NCBI GenBank assembly: GCA_017650045.1
Contig: JAGCFP010000072.1
Coordinates: 1 to 48,968, forward strand
DNA from: Bacteroidaceae bacterium
GTDB taxonomy: Bacteria; Bacteroidota; Bacteroidia; Bacteroidales; Bacteroidaceae
Reading direction: 5' to 3'
DNA: 48,968 nt
Position numbers and translations under genes: made by a program. Positions 6,678 to 14,260 of this stretch are shown here, piece after piece. The notes under the pieces were generated by a model. It did no database searches. It worked only from the letters and a program-made list of their open reading frames with translations, and was not told the origin of the DNA. Position 1 is the stretch's first letter, and each line of letters opens with the position of its first letter.

Positions 6678-7775
6678 TTATCCAATGACTCCAAACTTGT
6701 AAATGGTCTTCTGGCGGTATTCGTCATCTGGCATCAGCACTGCCGATGGGAAGTGGGCCTTGTTGGGCGTATCGGGGAAGCATTGCGCTTCGAAGCAGAT
6801 GGCGCTGCACGCTGGGAACGTGGCTCCGTGCGTGCCGCTGAAGCCGCCTAACCAGTTTCCGGTATAAAGCTGCACGCCACCTTCCGTGGTGTAAACCTCC
6901 ATGCTGCGTCCGCTGACAGGTTCTGTACAGATGGCTGCCAAGCTGAGTTCACCGGCTTCCACCTTATTTAATACATAGCAATGGTCGTATCCGGTGCCGT
7001 TCTTCAGTTGCTGGAAGTCGGCATCAATGCGCTCGCCAACTGTATGCGGCGTGCGGAAGTCCATCGGTGTGCCCTCCACCTTGAGAATCTCACCGGTAGG
7101 GATGGAAACCTCGTCAATGGGGATATAGTAATCGGCATTGATAGTTACCACATTATTTAATATAGTAGGAGTGGGGTTCGCTATCCCTGCGAGATTGAAG
7201 AATCCATGATTAGTCAAGTTCACTATCGTAGGCTTGTCGGTGACGGCCTTATACTCTATTTCCAAGGAGTTGCTGTCGTCTGCCAGATGATAGCACATTT
7301 CGATGTCCAGATTGCCAGGGAAGCCTTCCTCGCCATCAGCAGAATGATACTTGAAGATAATGGTTTGTCCGTCTGTCTGCTCAGCATCCCACACGCGGGC
7401 ATGGAAACCCGTAGGTCCTCCATGCAGGGAATTCGGACCATTATTGATGGTCAATGAGTATTCTTCTCCGAAAAGGGTAAACTTACCGCCAGCTATGCGG
7501 TTGCCATAACGGCCGATGGTGGTGCTGAGGAATGGTTCAGGACTATGGATGGTTCCCTCGATGGAATCGTGGCTCATGACGACATTCGCGTATTCCCCAT
7601 GTTTGTCAGGCACCATGATAGAAATAAGGGCACAGCCGTAGTTGGTTACAGCCACCTCCATCCCCAAAGCGTTTCTGAGGATGTATAGGTCTGTACGTTT
7701 TCCTTCAATGTCCGCCTGAAAAGCCCTTCTGTCCAAGGCGGACATACCCGTTTCTGCTGGCGTAGTACTCGTCAT
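6678..7775 (-). CDS. galM: Galactose mutarotase (aldose 1-epimerase)
   Basis: Interconverts beta- and alpha-D-galactose so that GalK can use it. The 365-residue length is slightly longer than the minimal GalM because of about 20 extra N-terminal residues. Family motifs are present: GRYGNRIAGGKF, NSLHGGPTGF with a catalytic-region His, LTNHGFFNLAG with a second His, and CFEAQCFPDTPN containing the catalytic Glu. No signal peptide is seen, so it should act in the cytoplasm, unlike the secreted mutarotases of some Bacteroidota. It is the first gene of the minus-strand gal cluster, with a promoter and an inverted repeat just upstream. Confidence 0.94.
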   Translation of the reverse strand: MTSTTPAETGMSALDRRAFQADIEGKRTDLYILRNALGMEVAVTNYGCALISIMVPDKHGEYANVVMSHDSIEGTIHSPEPFLSTTIGRYGNRIAGGKFTLFGEEYSLTINNGPNSLHGGPTGFHARVWDAEQTDGQTIIFKYHSADGEEGFPGNLDIEMCYHLADDSNSLEIEYKAVTDKPTIVNLTNHGFFNLAGIANPTPTILNNVVTINADYYIPIDEVSIPTGEILKVEGTPMDFRTPHTVGERIDADFQQLKNGTGYDHCYVLNKVEAGELSLAAICTEPVSGRSMEVYTTEGGVQLYTGNWLGGFSGTHGATFPACSAICFEAQCFPDTPNKAHFPSAVLMPDDEYRQKTIYKFGVIG

Positions 7776-7801
7776 GACTCGATATTTACCTATATTAGCT
7801 G

Positions 7802-7845
7802 CAAATTAAGTGAAATTCTTTTACTTTCCCAAAACTTTTGGAAAG
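7802..7845 (-). promoter_or_regulatory. Promoter and overlapping inverted repeat upstream of galM
   Basis: On the minus strand a TTTG (7830-7833) is separated by 20 bp from TTAATTTG (7802-7809), one base off TAnnTTTG. A nearly perfect inverted repeat (CTTTCC at 7824-7829, GGAAAG at 7840-7845, with AAA/TTT inside) covers the -33 element, the position expected of an operator for a sugar-responsive regulator. Confidence 0.5.
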
Positions 7846-7962
7846 AATTGAATCAAGGATAGACATTTTTTTATTGTAGTAATCTTATGATTTGTAGAAA
7901 AACACCTTGGATAATTCTAATCTTACCTCTAATCTTTTCTTTCCTAACGTAGAAGTTTATGT

Positions 7963-8046
7963 TCAAAGCTTATGAACATACATCCAAAGGCTTTGAACGT
8001 ATATTCAAAAGCTCTGAACGTACATTCAAAGCTTATGAACTAAGAA
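7963..8046. repeat. Four tandem 21-bp units in the 334-bp spacer upstream of galM
   Basis: Units begin at 7963, 7984, 8005 and 8026, each close to TCAAAGCTTATGAACGTACAT; the last keeps only its first 15 bases. Each contains an imperfect palindrome (TTCAAAGCTTATGAAC type). Spacing is two helical turns. The spacer (7776-8109) otherwise holds the galM promoter and the terminator of the gene at 8110. Confidence 0.85.
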
Positions 8047-8063
8047 TTAGAAGGCAGGAGAAG

Positions 8064-8092
8064 AAAAAAAGTCCGCTGATCAGCGGACTTTT
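8064..8092 (-). terminator. Terminator of the YtxH/holin-like operon
   Basis: A 26-bp perfect palindrome (8067-8092, core GTCCGCTGATCAGCGGAC) is flanked by an A-run (8064-8070) that becomes a T-tract on the minus strand, shortly after the stop of the gene at 8110. Confidence 0.85.
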
Positions 8093-8109
8093 CTGTATTT
8101 ATCAGCAAG

Positions 8110-8358
8110 TTATTTGAATAATCTGCGGATACCCTTGAAGATTTTCAATCCGATCACCAGACCATCAAACATCACCATGCCAGTATTGAAAGCCTTCATG
8201 ATACCGTTCGATTGCCTGGTTACAGGATTTAGAGGAGCAAATAACTGCTTTGTTGAAGAAGTAATCGTACTTTGATGTGAACGGATCTTCTTCAAAACTT
8301 CAGCTTTTTGCTGAGAGATGAGCTCTAAGGTTATTTCATTGTTGGCTGGTTGTGTCAT
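8110..8358 (-). CDS. Small envelope protein of unknown function, YqjK-like by position
   Basis: An 82-residue protein with a charged, coiled N-terminal half (EITLELISQQKAEVLKKIRSHQSTI) and a hydrophobic segment near residues 58-74 (FNTGMVMFDGLVIGLKIF) ending in a basic tail, so probably a small inner-membrane-associated protein. I recognise no family. It overlaps the upstream holin-like gene by 23 bp and is third in an operon of YtxH-like, holin-like and this gene. That order is reminiscent of enterobacterial yqjD-yqjE-yqjK, but the similarity is in layout, not in recognisable sequence. Confidence 0.7.
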   Translation of the reverse strand: MTQPANNEITLELISQQKAEVLKKIRSHQSTITSSTKQLFAPLNPVTRQSNGIMKAFNTGMVMFDGLVIGLKIFKGIRRLFK

Positions 8359-8755
8359 TCTCGTTGATAGTAGCGTTAATGATTTGATCGTTTTCCTCTG
8401 TTTTATCTTTTAGGAATATTTTGGCAAGGAAATTTACCATTGGACTCACGATGAGGCGCTCCCGTTTATAATAGATAAACAGGATGACTAATACCAGGAA
8501 GAGCGTGATAAGTCCAAAACTGACCATCAGCCCTCCTACAAATGGCGCCAAAACGTATGCCAAGGTGAAAGAAAAATAGAACAATGCTACCATGCCAAGA
8601 ACTACCATTATCAGCACTAAGATGAGTGTTGATAGCAAAATGGTAAGTTTCTCGGTCATTTCAAGCCGAATGTAGTCTTTCTGAAGGTCTAGATAGGTCT
8701 TTGCTTCAGAAATCAACTGCTGTATGGATTCGTTGCTCTTATCTCCGAATAGCAT
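8336..8755 (-). CDS. Phage_holin_3_6-type membrane protein
   Basis: A 139-residue protein with an N-terminal amphipathic region (residues 1-40) and two membrane segments (about 43-70 and 75-97) followed by a basic patch, KRERL. This is the layout of the Phage_holin_3_6 / YqjE family. Despite the name, members encoded beside YtxH-like genes are ordinary envelope proteins linked to stress, and no phage gene is nearby. It lies 20 bp downstream of the YtxH-like gene and overlaps the next gene, so the three are surely cotranscribed. The exact function is unknown. Confidence 0.75.
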   Translation of the reverse strand: MLFGDKSNESIQQLISEAKTYLDLQKDYIRLEMTEKLTILLSTLILVLIMVVLGMVALFYFSFTLAYVLAPFVGGLMVSFGLITLFLVLVILFIYYKRERLIVSPMVNFLAKIFLKDKTEENDQIINATINENDTTSQQ

Positions 8756-8775
8756 AGTGGCATTGTTCTTAAAGA

Positions 8776-8979
8776 TTACTCAACTGGATCTGCAACGCTG
8801 GCCAACTCGTCTGCAAGGTCATTAAGGTCTTCCTTGCTAAGTTTGATGCCTTTTTTGCGAAGGATCTCTAAAATCTTAGTGCGAGTATCAGTTCCCTTTT
8901 CTGGTGCAAACAAGACACCAATGAATGCTCCGACAAGAGCTCCACCTAAAAAGGTGGCTAAAACATTAAATCCTCTCAT
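8776..8979 (-). CDS. YtxH domain protein
   Basis: A 67-residue protein. Residues 6-26 form one membrane helix with small-residue motifs (GGALVGAFIGVLFAPEKG), the hallmark of YtxH/gas-vesicle-like stress proteins, followed by a short cytoplasmic helix. It is the first gene of a three-gene minus-strand operon with a clear promoter at 9013-9042. Relatives are induced by general stress in other bacteria. The biochemical role is not known. Confidence 0.82.
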   Translation of the reverse strand: MRGFNVLATFLGGALVGAFIGVLFAPEKGTDTRTKILEILRKKGIKLSKEDLNDLADELASVADPVE

Positions 8980-9012
8980 GATATAACTCCTTTCTTTCTA
9001 AGTTTGATTTAG

Positions 9013-9042
9013 CAAAGATAGGACTTTTTTAATTGATGCAAG
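9013..9042 (-). promoter_or_regulatory. Promoter of the YtxH/holin-like operon
   Basis: The minus strand has CTTG (9039-9042), an 18-bp spacer and TATCTTTG (9013-9020), a perfect TAnnTTTG. It lies 34 bp upstream of the first start codon. Confidence 0.7.
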
Positions 9043-9061
9043 CGTTTTTTATTGCTTTTTT

Positions 9062-9091
9062 TTTGATTATATAATATTCTTCGTAATTTTG
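9062..9091 (+). promoter_or_regulatory. Promoter of the SPOR lipoprotein gene
   Basis: TTTG (9062-9065), 18 bp, TAATTTTG (9084-9091). It is divergent from the YtxH promoter, the two -33 elements being about 20 bp apart. Confidence 0.75.
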
Positions 9092-9109
9092 TAACCAAAT
9101 AAAACATTT

Positions 9110-9613
9110 ATGAATATGAAAAATTTAGCTTTTTTAGGATTGGGTCTTTGCGTAGCATTGGCCTTTACGTCATGTAAATCAAGTGAGAGTGCCTATAAGA
9201 AGGCTTATGAGAAGGCAAAACAACAGGAATTGGCACAAGGAACTGCCGTTCAGCAGCAGACTTCTGCACCAGCAGCCGTAGTTGCTCCAACGGAATCTGC
9301 CACTCCAGTTTCTTCTGCTGATGTTCGTCAGGAAAAGGTCACCATTGTGGCAGGTACTGGCAACTTGCAGGATTATAGCGTGGTTTGCGGTAGTTTCGGT
9401 GTGAAGACGAATGCAGAGAACCTGAAGAGTTTCTTGGATAATGAAGGCTATAGCGCGATCATTGTCTATAACGCTGACAGGAACATGTATCGTGTGGTTT
9501 CTGAGACATTCTCTAACAGAGATGCAGCCGTGAGAGCTCGTGATGCCTTTAAAGCTAAGTATCCTAACCGTCAGGATTTCCAGGGAGCTTGGTTGTTGTA
9601 TAGGATGAACTAA
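9110..9613 (+). CDS. SPOR-domain lipoprotein
   Basis: A 167-residue lipoprotein. The signal peptide ends in a lipobox FTSC with Cys22 as the acylated residue. Residues about 25-85 are a Gln/Ala/Pro-rich linker. Residues about 90-165 form a SPOR domain (DYSVVCGSFGVKTNAENL ... MYRVVSETFSNRDAAVRARDAFK), which binds peptidoglycan stripped of stem peptides at division sites. It is a likely septal or envelope-maintenance protein. The start is ATG at 9110; an in-frame ATG at 9116 would also work. It has its own promoter and terminator, so it is a single-gene unit. Confidence 0.88.
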   Translation: MNMKNLAFLGLGLCVALAFTSCKSSESAYKKAYEKAKQQELAQGTAVQQQTSAPAAVVAPTESATPVSSADVRQEKVTIVAGTGNLQDYSVVCGSFGVKTNAENLKSFLDNEGYSAIIVYNADRNMYRVVSETFSNRDAAVRARDAFKAKYPNRQDFQGAWLLYRMN

Positions 9614-9639
9614 GGCCTATTTTATTATATATAATGTGT

Positions 9640-9675
9640 ATCATCGCCCAATATTGGGCGATGATTTTAATATTT
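9640..9675 (+). terminator. Terminator after the SPOR lipoprotein gene
   Basis: A 26-bp perfect palindrome (9640-9665, half-site ATCATCGCCCAAT) followed by a T-rich stretch. Confidence 0.8.
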
Positions 9676-9709
9676 TTGAGAGTCAAATTGAAAATATTTC
9701 TATATTTTC

Positions 9710-9740
9710 TTTGATTTTAATTAAATAGTATCTAATTTTG
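9710..9740 (+). promoter_or_regulatory. Promoter of the YjbH-like gene cluster
   Basis: TTTG (9710-9713), 19 bp, TAATTTTG (9733-9740). This places transcription start about 50 bp before the ATG at 9799. Confidence 0.7.
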
Positions 9741-9798
9741 CGGTGTTTTATTGCTTTATTAGAATTAATTTTAAGAGAAATTATAGATAGTATTTGAC

Positions 9799-11031
9799 AT
9801 GCAAGAATCTCTATCTCAGAGGATAACAGGATATTGCATTTTGTGTTTCCTCTTTTTTCTGTACTCCATAGATGCTATGGGACAGAATGCAGAAAGTGTA
9901 GTAGATGCCTTGGTAGAATTGGGATTTGAGAATGTCGGATATAGCGAAGTTGAGGATGAGCGAGTGTACATTATGCAAAATAGTGCATACAAACTCAATG
10001 GTGTGGGAATAGGTAAAGCGGTGGATGTTATCCAGTCTCAGGGAATGCCTGATGGGAAAACTTGCCGTATTGTGGTCTTAGACAACAATGTGCCTCAGAT
10101 TTCTCTTGTATGCTATTCAGATAGTGTAACCGACTCTTTGAATAGTGTCAGCCGAAGAGACTGGGAAGTGAGTTATGAATTGGGTGATTCATGGGAACAG
10201 GCCCGGAAGGCTGAAAGAAAAAATAGTTCTTTGTACAAGGTTGATATTGTGATTTATCCCGAGCTTAGATTTCAAAACTTGATAATTACGCAGATTTATC
10301 AGGTGTTGTTTAATCTGAGTCCTACTGTGGAAGTTTCTCTTTGGAAAGGAATGAAACTGGAAGGACAAGTTATCTTCCCTATTAAAAATGAGTATGGAAG
10401 AAATTACCGACAGATAAGGCAAGGTATGATAACCTTATCACAAACTATTCGGTTAGAAGATAATGTATTCCTGACAGGTACAATCGGAACATTTGGAAAC
10501 TTTCGATGGGGTGGTGATTTTAAGGTAAAGTTTATTCCAAAGAAAGATGAGAGGTTTTCTCTTGAAGGCAGGTTAGGGCTTACTGGAACATCGAGATTTG
10601 TAAACTGGCGTTGGAAAGTTAGTCCACTGAAAGTTTTTACGTGGAGTTTTGCTGGCAATTTCTATTGGCCTCAATACAATACACAGTTTCAACTTGCTTT
10701 TGAGAAATACCTGCAAGGAGATAAGGGAGTTCAGTTCCAGATGATACGCCACTTTAGGCATACTTCAATAGGCTTTTGGGCTATGAAGAACTGGGACGCT
10801 TCCAAGAGCGTGAATGGTGGTTTCCTTTTTCAAGTAGCTTTGCCTCCTTATAATCAGAAGCGAAAGGGAAATATTCCTAGAGTGAAGTCTGGTGATTATA
10901 TGGGTATTCGTTACAATGCTGGGAATGAGCGAAAATATGGGCAGACTTATAAAGTAACCCCTTGGGATAATGTTGCAAAAGATAATAGTTTTAACCCAAT
11001 ATTTATTAAATCGGAATTGTTGAATTATTAA
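9799..11031 (+). CDS. YjbH-like outer-membrane beta-barrel protein
   Basis: A 410-residue protein with an N-terminal signal peptide (cleavage near residue 29, after DAMG). Residues 30-60 contain a short alpha/beta motif, SVVDALVELGFENVGYSEVED, repeated in style by YjbH/GfcD proteins. From about residue 150 the sequence alternates as amphipathic beta strands with aromatic ends, as in an outer-membrane barrel. YjbH family proteins act in export or display of exopolysaccharide in Gram-negative bacteria. That function is inferred. It is the first of three genes (this one, a lipoprotein 12 bp downstream, and an OmpA-family protein) behind one promoter, which suggests a shared envelope assembly. 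No glycosyltransferase or capsule genes lie nearby. Confidence 0.65.
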   Translation: MQESLSQRITGYCILCFLFFLYSIDAMGQNAESVVDALVELGFENVGYSEVEDERVYIMQNSAYKLNGVGIGKAVDVIQSQGMPDGKTCRIVVLDNNVPQISLVCYSDSVTDSLNSVSRRDWEVSYELGDSWEQARKAERKNSSLYKVDIVIYPELRFQNLIITQIYQVLFNLSPTVEVSLWKGMKLEGQVIFPIKNEYGRNYRQIRQGMITLSQTIRLEDNVFLTGTIGTFGNFRWGGDFKVKFIPKKDERFSLEGRLGLTGTSRFVNWRWKVSPLKVFTWSFAGNFYWPQYNTQFQLAFEKYLQGDKGVQFQMIRHFRHTSIGFWAMKNWDASKSVNGGFLFQVALPPYNQKRKGNIPRVKSGDYMGIRYNAGNERKYGQTYKVTPWDNVAKDNSFNPIFIKSELLNY

Positions 11032-11043
11032 TTTATTAAAGAA

Positions 11044-11922
11044 ATGAAAAGTAGATTCTTTGGTTTGAGTGCCAAATTGGCATTAGCCGCTTTAGCAGTT
11101 GGCTTTACTTTTACTAGCTGCTATGATTCAGCGAACGAAAATGTAGTAGTTCCTGTAACTCCTGGAGAGGTTGTACTTCCTGCTCCAATGTATGAAATTA
11201 CTGGTTATGTTACGGATTTCTTGACAGGTAACGCAATTGAGGGTGCTGCTGTAACTACTCCTCTCGGTAGCGCTGTTACTGATGGTACAGGTTTTTATAA
11301 GGTAACCAGTGCTTCAGCTGTAAGTGGTCAGGTAGAGATCGCAGCAGCAGGTTATCAGACTGCTAAGTTTAATTTGACTATTACAGAAGTAAAGACAGGT
11401 ATGTCTTGCTATACTGTAAATGCAGGTTTGAAGAAGATTGGTTATGTTGATGGTGTAGAAGTTATTCAACTTGGTACTGGCCTTGAGAAAGAAGTGATTA
11501 CTGAAGGTCTGGAAGCATTGGTTAACGAGGAAGATGCTGAAGTAACTAAGGAAGTAACTCTGAAGTTCAAGAAGGGTGCAAGATGGAACAAGGCTGTCAC
11601 CCGTGCTGATAAGGAGGCTTTCTTGGCTTACATCAAGGCTCTGAGAGGTATTGATTATGTTGGTGATGTATTCCCACGTTATGAAGTTACTAAGGAGATT
11701 ACTCTTCCAGCTAATGCATATGTTAGTAGCATTATCCTCTATACCGAGTTCTTTATTGAGAGTTATTTAATGCCAGGTGATGACGAAGCTAATGTTATCG
11801 ATCGTGCTTTCCGCAATTACATTGAACCTCAGTTCGTTGCTATTGATCATGGTCACAGTCACGATCATTCTCATTCTCATGGTCATGGAGGTGATAACGC
11901 TGGTGGTGGTACAACAGATTAA
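11044..11922 (+). CDS. Lipoprotein with carboxypeptidase-regulatory-like domain and His-rich tail (DUF3869-like)
   Basis: A 292-residue lipoprotein with lipobox TSC at Cys26. Residues about 52-120 look like a carboxypeptidase regulatory-like beta-sandwich (YEITGYVTDFLTGNAIEGAAVTTPLG ... GFYKVTSA). The rest is a mixed domain that I associate with DUF3869, a Bacteroidota family of unknown function. The C-terminus has DHGHSHDHSHSHGHGG, nine His in about 20 residues, a probable Zn/Ni/Cu-binding segment, then a Gly/Thr tail. It lies between the YjbH-like and OmpA-family genes and is probably cotranscribed with both. No enzyme motif is seen. The DUF3869 assignment is from memory and is less certain than the lipoprotein and His-tail calls. 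Confidence 0.68.
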   Translation: MKSRFFGLSAKLALAALAVGFTFTSCYDSANENVVVPVTPGEVVLPAPMYEITGYVTDFLTGNAIEGAAVTTPLGSAVTDGTGFYKVTSASAVSGQVEIAAAGYQTAKFNLTITEVKTGMSCYTVNAGLKKIGYVDGVEVIQLGTGLEKEVITEGLEALVNEEDAEVTKEVTLKFKKGARWNKAVTRADKEAFLAYIKALRGIDYVGDVFPRYEVTKEITLPANAYVSSIILYTEFFIESYLMPGDDEANVIDRAFRNYIEPQFVAIDHGHSHDHSHSHGHGGDNAGGGTTD

Positions 11923-11982
11923 TGTTCTAGATTAATTTTGTTAGTAAACTCCTTGGAATTTAATTTTTAATTGAAAAGTAAA

Positions 11983-13143
11983 ATGAAAAGTAAATTAATT
12001 ATATTATCTTTAGCATTGGCTGCTACGACAATGTCTGTATCAGCACAATCAACTAGAGAGAAATATACCTCTGAGGGCAGCAAGAATATCTTCATCAGCG
12101 CTACAGGTGGTGTCTCTCTGGTAAATACTGGTAAGGATGGCAAATTTGGTGATCCTGCTCCTCATGTGACTTTGTCAGTTGGTAAGTGGTTTAATCCTGT
12201 AATTGGATTGCGTTTGCAGGGTGGTGCTTGGAAGGCTAATTATAATTCTAAGTATAATCATATTTCTATTACAGGTGCTCCCGGAGCTGAACAGAGCTAT
12301 AATAAGAATATTGGTATTGCTCGTTTGGATATGTTGTACAGTTTGACTAATGCACTCTTGGGTTATAATCCAGATCGTAAGGTTAACATATCAGCATTTG
12401 CAGGTCCTGGTTTGACTTTTGCTAAGACCGTTCATCAATCAGCTTATCAATTGGATGGTAGCGGTAATGGCTATAACAAGGTTCCTGTAAGTGATAATAA
12501 GCTTCGCTCATTTGTAAATGGTTCTGTTGGTCTGTTGGCCAATTTCTATGTAAGTGATGCTGTTTCTATCGATCTTGAGGCTCGTGGCGAATTAGCAGCT
12601 TCATATCTTGGCTATCAGTCAACTGCTCGCACGATGGGTGGTCTTTACTTTGGTGCTGGTCTGACTTACACCTTTGGTGGTCGTGAGTTCATGCTTGCTG
12701 CTGCTAAGGTTGACAACTCTGCTCTCCTCGATGAAATCAATCGTCTGCGTCGTGAGTTAGAAGAGTGCCGTAATCGTGCTCCAGAGGTTCGCACTGTAAC
12801 TGAAACTGTAACTGTTAAGGAAGCTGTATTTAATAAGACTCCTATCTTCTTCAAGATTGGTAGCTACAAACTTGATAGCTATGCTAAGGCTACAATCAAG
12901 TTGGTTGCTGAAGGTATCAAGCAGAATGGTGGCACTTTCAAGGTTCAGGCATATGCTGATAAAGCTACTGGTAGTCCAAACTTCAACCAGAAGTTGACAG
13001 ACAATCGTGCAAAGGCTGTTTACGATGCATTGGTTGCTGAAGGTGTTCCTGCTAGCCAGTTGCAGATTGTATCTAACGGTGGTGTTGAGAACTTGTTCAC
13101 TGAGAACGAGACTACACGTGTCGTAATTATGGGTGTTGATTGA
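11983..13143 (+). CDS. OmpA-family outer-membrane protein
   Basis: A 386-residue protein with a signal peptide ending MSVSAQ (about residue 22). It has an eight-strand-type N-terminal barrel region (about 30-230), a short coiled linker (LLDEINRLRRELEECRNR) and a C-terminal OmpA_C domain (about 270-386). That domain has FFKIGSYKLDSYAK and the peptidoglycan-binding helix LTDNRAKAVYDALVAEGV. It probably anchors the outer membrane to the cell wall. The ATG at 11983 is chosen over an in-frame TTG at 11971. It is third in the cluster with the YjbH-like and His-tail lipoprotein genes and is closed by a terminator at 13172. Members of this family are often abundant. The codon usage here is visibly plain and T-ending, as in highly expressed genes of this genome. 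Confidence 0.88.
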   Translation: MKSKLIILSLALAATTMSVSAQSTREKYTSEGSKNIFISATGGVSLVNTGKDGKFGDPAPHVTLSVGKWFNPVIGLRLQGGAWKANYNSKYNHISITGAPGAEQSYNKNIGIARLDMLYSLTNALLGYNPDRKVNISAFAGPGLTFAKTVHQSAYQLDGSGNGYNKVPVSDNKLRSFVNGSVGLLANFYVSDAVSIDLEARGELAASYLGYQSTARTMGGLYFGAGLTYTFGGREFMLAAAKVDNSALLDEINRLRRELEECRNRAPEVRTVTETVTVKEAVFNKTPIFFKIGSYKLDSYAKATIKLVAEGIKQNGGTFKVQAYADKATGSPNFNQKLTDNRAKAVYDALVAEGVPASQLQIVSNGGVENLFTENETTRVVIMGVD

Positions 13144-13171
13144 TTTGATTGATCAATTAATATAAATAAGG

Positions 13172-13202
13172 AAAAGGGTATTCGTTTTCGAGTACCCTTT
13201 TT
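13172..13202 (+). terminator. Terminator after the OmpA-family gene
   Basis: A 13-bp stem (AAAAGGGTA with TACCCTTTT, extended by four inner pairs including one G-T) and a TTTT loop, followed by T residues. Confidence 0.85.
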
Positions 13203-13246
13203 CATATTATAAGGTATTCTTAACTTATAGTATGAATAATAAATGT

Positions 13247-13254
13247 TACTTTTG
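13247..13254 (+). promoter_or_regulatory. Probable -7 element of the ruvX-def promoter
   Basis: TACTTTTG is a perfect TAnnTTTG located 14 bp before the ATG at 13269, giving a nearly leaderless transcript. The expected -33 box is weak (CTTA). Confidence 0.5.
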
Positions 13255-13268
13255 TAGCAAAATTGTAT

Positions 13269-13688
13269 ATGGGAAGAATTTTGGCAATTGACTATGGTAA
13301 GAAACGTACAGGAATTGCAGTGACAGATGTCCTTCAGCTTATTGCGAATGGCCTTACTACGGTTCCTACTAATGAACTACAGGCTTTTCTCCTGGATTAT
13401 GTGAATAGAGAGCCTGTGGATAAGGTTATTATTGGTCTACCTAAGCAGATGAATAATGAGGATTCGGATAATATGAAGAATATTTCACCATTTGTTCAAT
13501 CTTTGTCTGCTAAATTAAGTATTCCCATAGAGTTTTTTGACGAGCGGTTTACATCTGTCATAGCACAAAGAGCCATGATAGACGGGGGATTAAAGAAGAA
13601 AGCTCGACAAAATAAGGCATTGGTTGATGAAATCAGTGCAACAATAATACTTCAATCATATTTAGAAAGTTTGAAATTTAGACATTAA
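13269..13688 (+). CDS. ruvX: Putative pre-16S rRNA nuclease / Holliday junction resolvase RuvX
   Basis: A 139-residue YqgF-family RNase-H-fold nuclease, involved in 16S rRNA 5'-end maturation and proposed to act on recombination junctions. Conserved acidic motifs are present: [15 protein letters not shown] at residues 4-18 with the first catalytic Asp8, [17 protein letters not shown] with a second acid, and [11 protein letters not shown] with the third. Length is normal. An ATG at 13269 is preferred to the in-frame TTG at 13263. It is followed 11 bp later by def and then by a TPR gene, probably one operon. Confidence 0.92.
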   Translation: MGRILAIDYGKKRTGIAVTDVLQLIANGLTTVPTNELQAFLLDYVNREPVDKVIIGLPKQMNNEDSDNMKNISPFVQSLSAKLSIPIEFFDERFTSVIAQRAMIDGGLKKKARQNKALVDEISATIILQSYLESLKFRH

Positions 13689-13699
13689 GAGATATAAAA

Positions 13700-14257
13700 A
13701 TGATTTTACCTATTTATGTATATGGACAGCCAGTCTTGCGAAAGGTTGCAGAAGATATTACTCCGGATTACCCAAATTTGAAGGAGTTGATAGTTAATAT
13801 GTTTGAAACAATGGATCATGCGGATGGTGTAGGTTTAGCTGCTCCTCAGATAGGCCTTCCTATTCGTGTTGTGGTGATAGATTTGGATGTGTTATCTGAC
13901 GATTATCCAGAGTACAAAGGTTTCAGAAAAGCATATATTAATGCACATATACATGAAATGTCAGGAGAAGAAGAAAACATGGAAGAAGGCTGTTTAAGCC
14001 TGCCTGGAATCCATGAGAATGTCAAACGCTTCAATAAAATACATGTGACCTATATGGATGAAAATATGGTGGAACATGATGAGGTGGTTGAAGGGTATCT
14101 TGCTAGAGTTATGCAACATGAATTTGATCATTTGGAGGGTAAGATGTTTATAGACCATATCTCACCTCTGCGTAAACAGATGATTAAAGGCAAGTTGAAT
14201 GCCATGTTGAAAGGTAAAGCTCATTGTAATTATAAGACAAAAACGGTGCGTATATAA
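13700..14257 (+). CDS. def: Peptide deformylase
   Basis: Removes the N-formyl group from nascent proteins. It is an essential metalloenzyme. The 185-residue protein has all three family motifs: [10 protein letters not shown] at residues 43-52, EGCLSLPG at 96-103 with the metal ligand Cys98, and QHEFDHLEG at 139-147 with the two His ligands and the catalytic Glu141. The insertion of about 15 residues between the first two motifs (the [12 protein letters not shown] region) is usual in Bacteroidota. The TPR gene starts 3 bp after the stop, so the two are coupled. Confidence 0.97.
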   Translation: MILPIYVYGQPVLRKVAEDITPDYPNLKELIVNMFETMDHADGVGLAAPQIGLPIRVVVIDLDVLSDDYPEYKGFRKAYINAHIHEMSGEEENMEEGCLSLPGIHENVKRFNKIHVTYMDENMVEHDEVVEGYLARVMQHEFDHLEGKMFIDHISPLRKQMIKGKLNAMLKGKAHCNYKTKTVRI

Positions 14258-14260
14258 TAA

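Noticed and set aside
5949-6851. Plus-strand 300-residue gene opposite the transporter and galM
   Set aside because: His/Glu-rich antisense product spanning two genes and their gap; no domain and no start signals.
7963-8046. CRISPR array
   Set aside because: Units of 21 bp directly abut; there are no spacers.
8336-8755. Prophage holin gene
   Set aside because: The protein has the holin-like membrane layout but lies in a YtxH stress-type operon, and no phage genes surround it.
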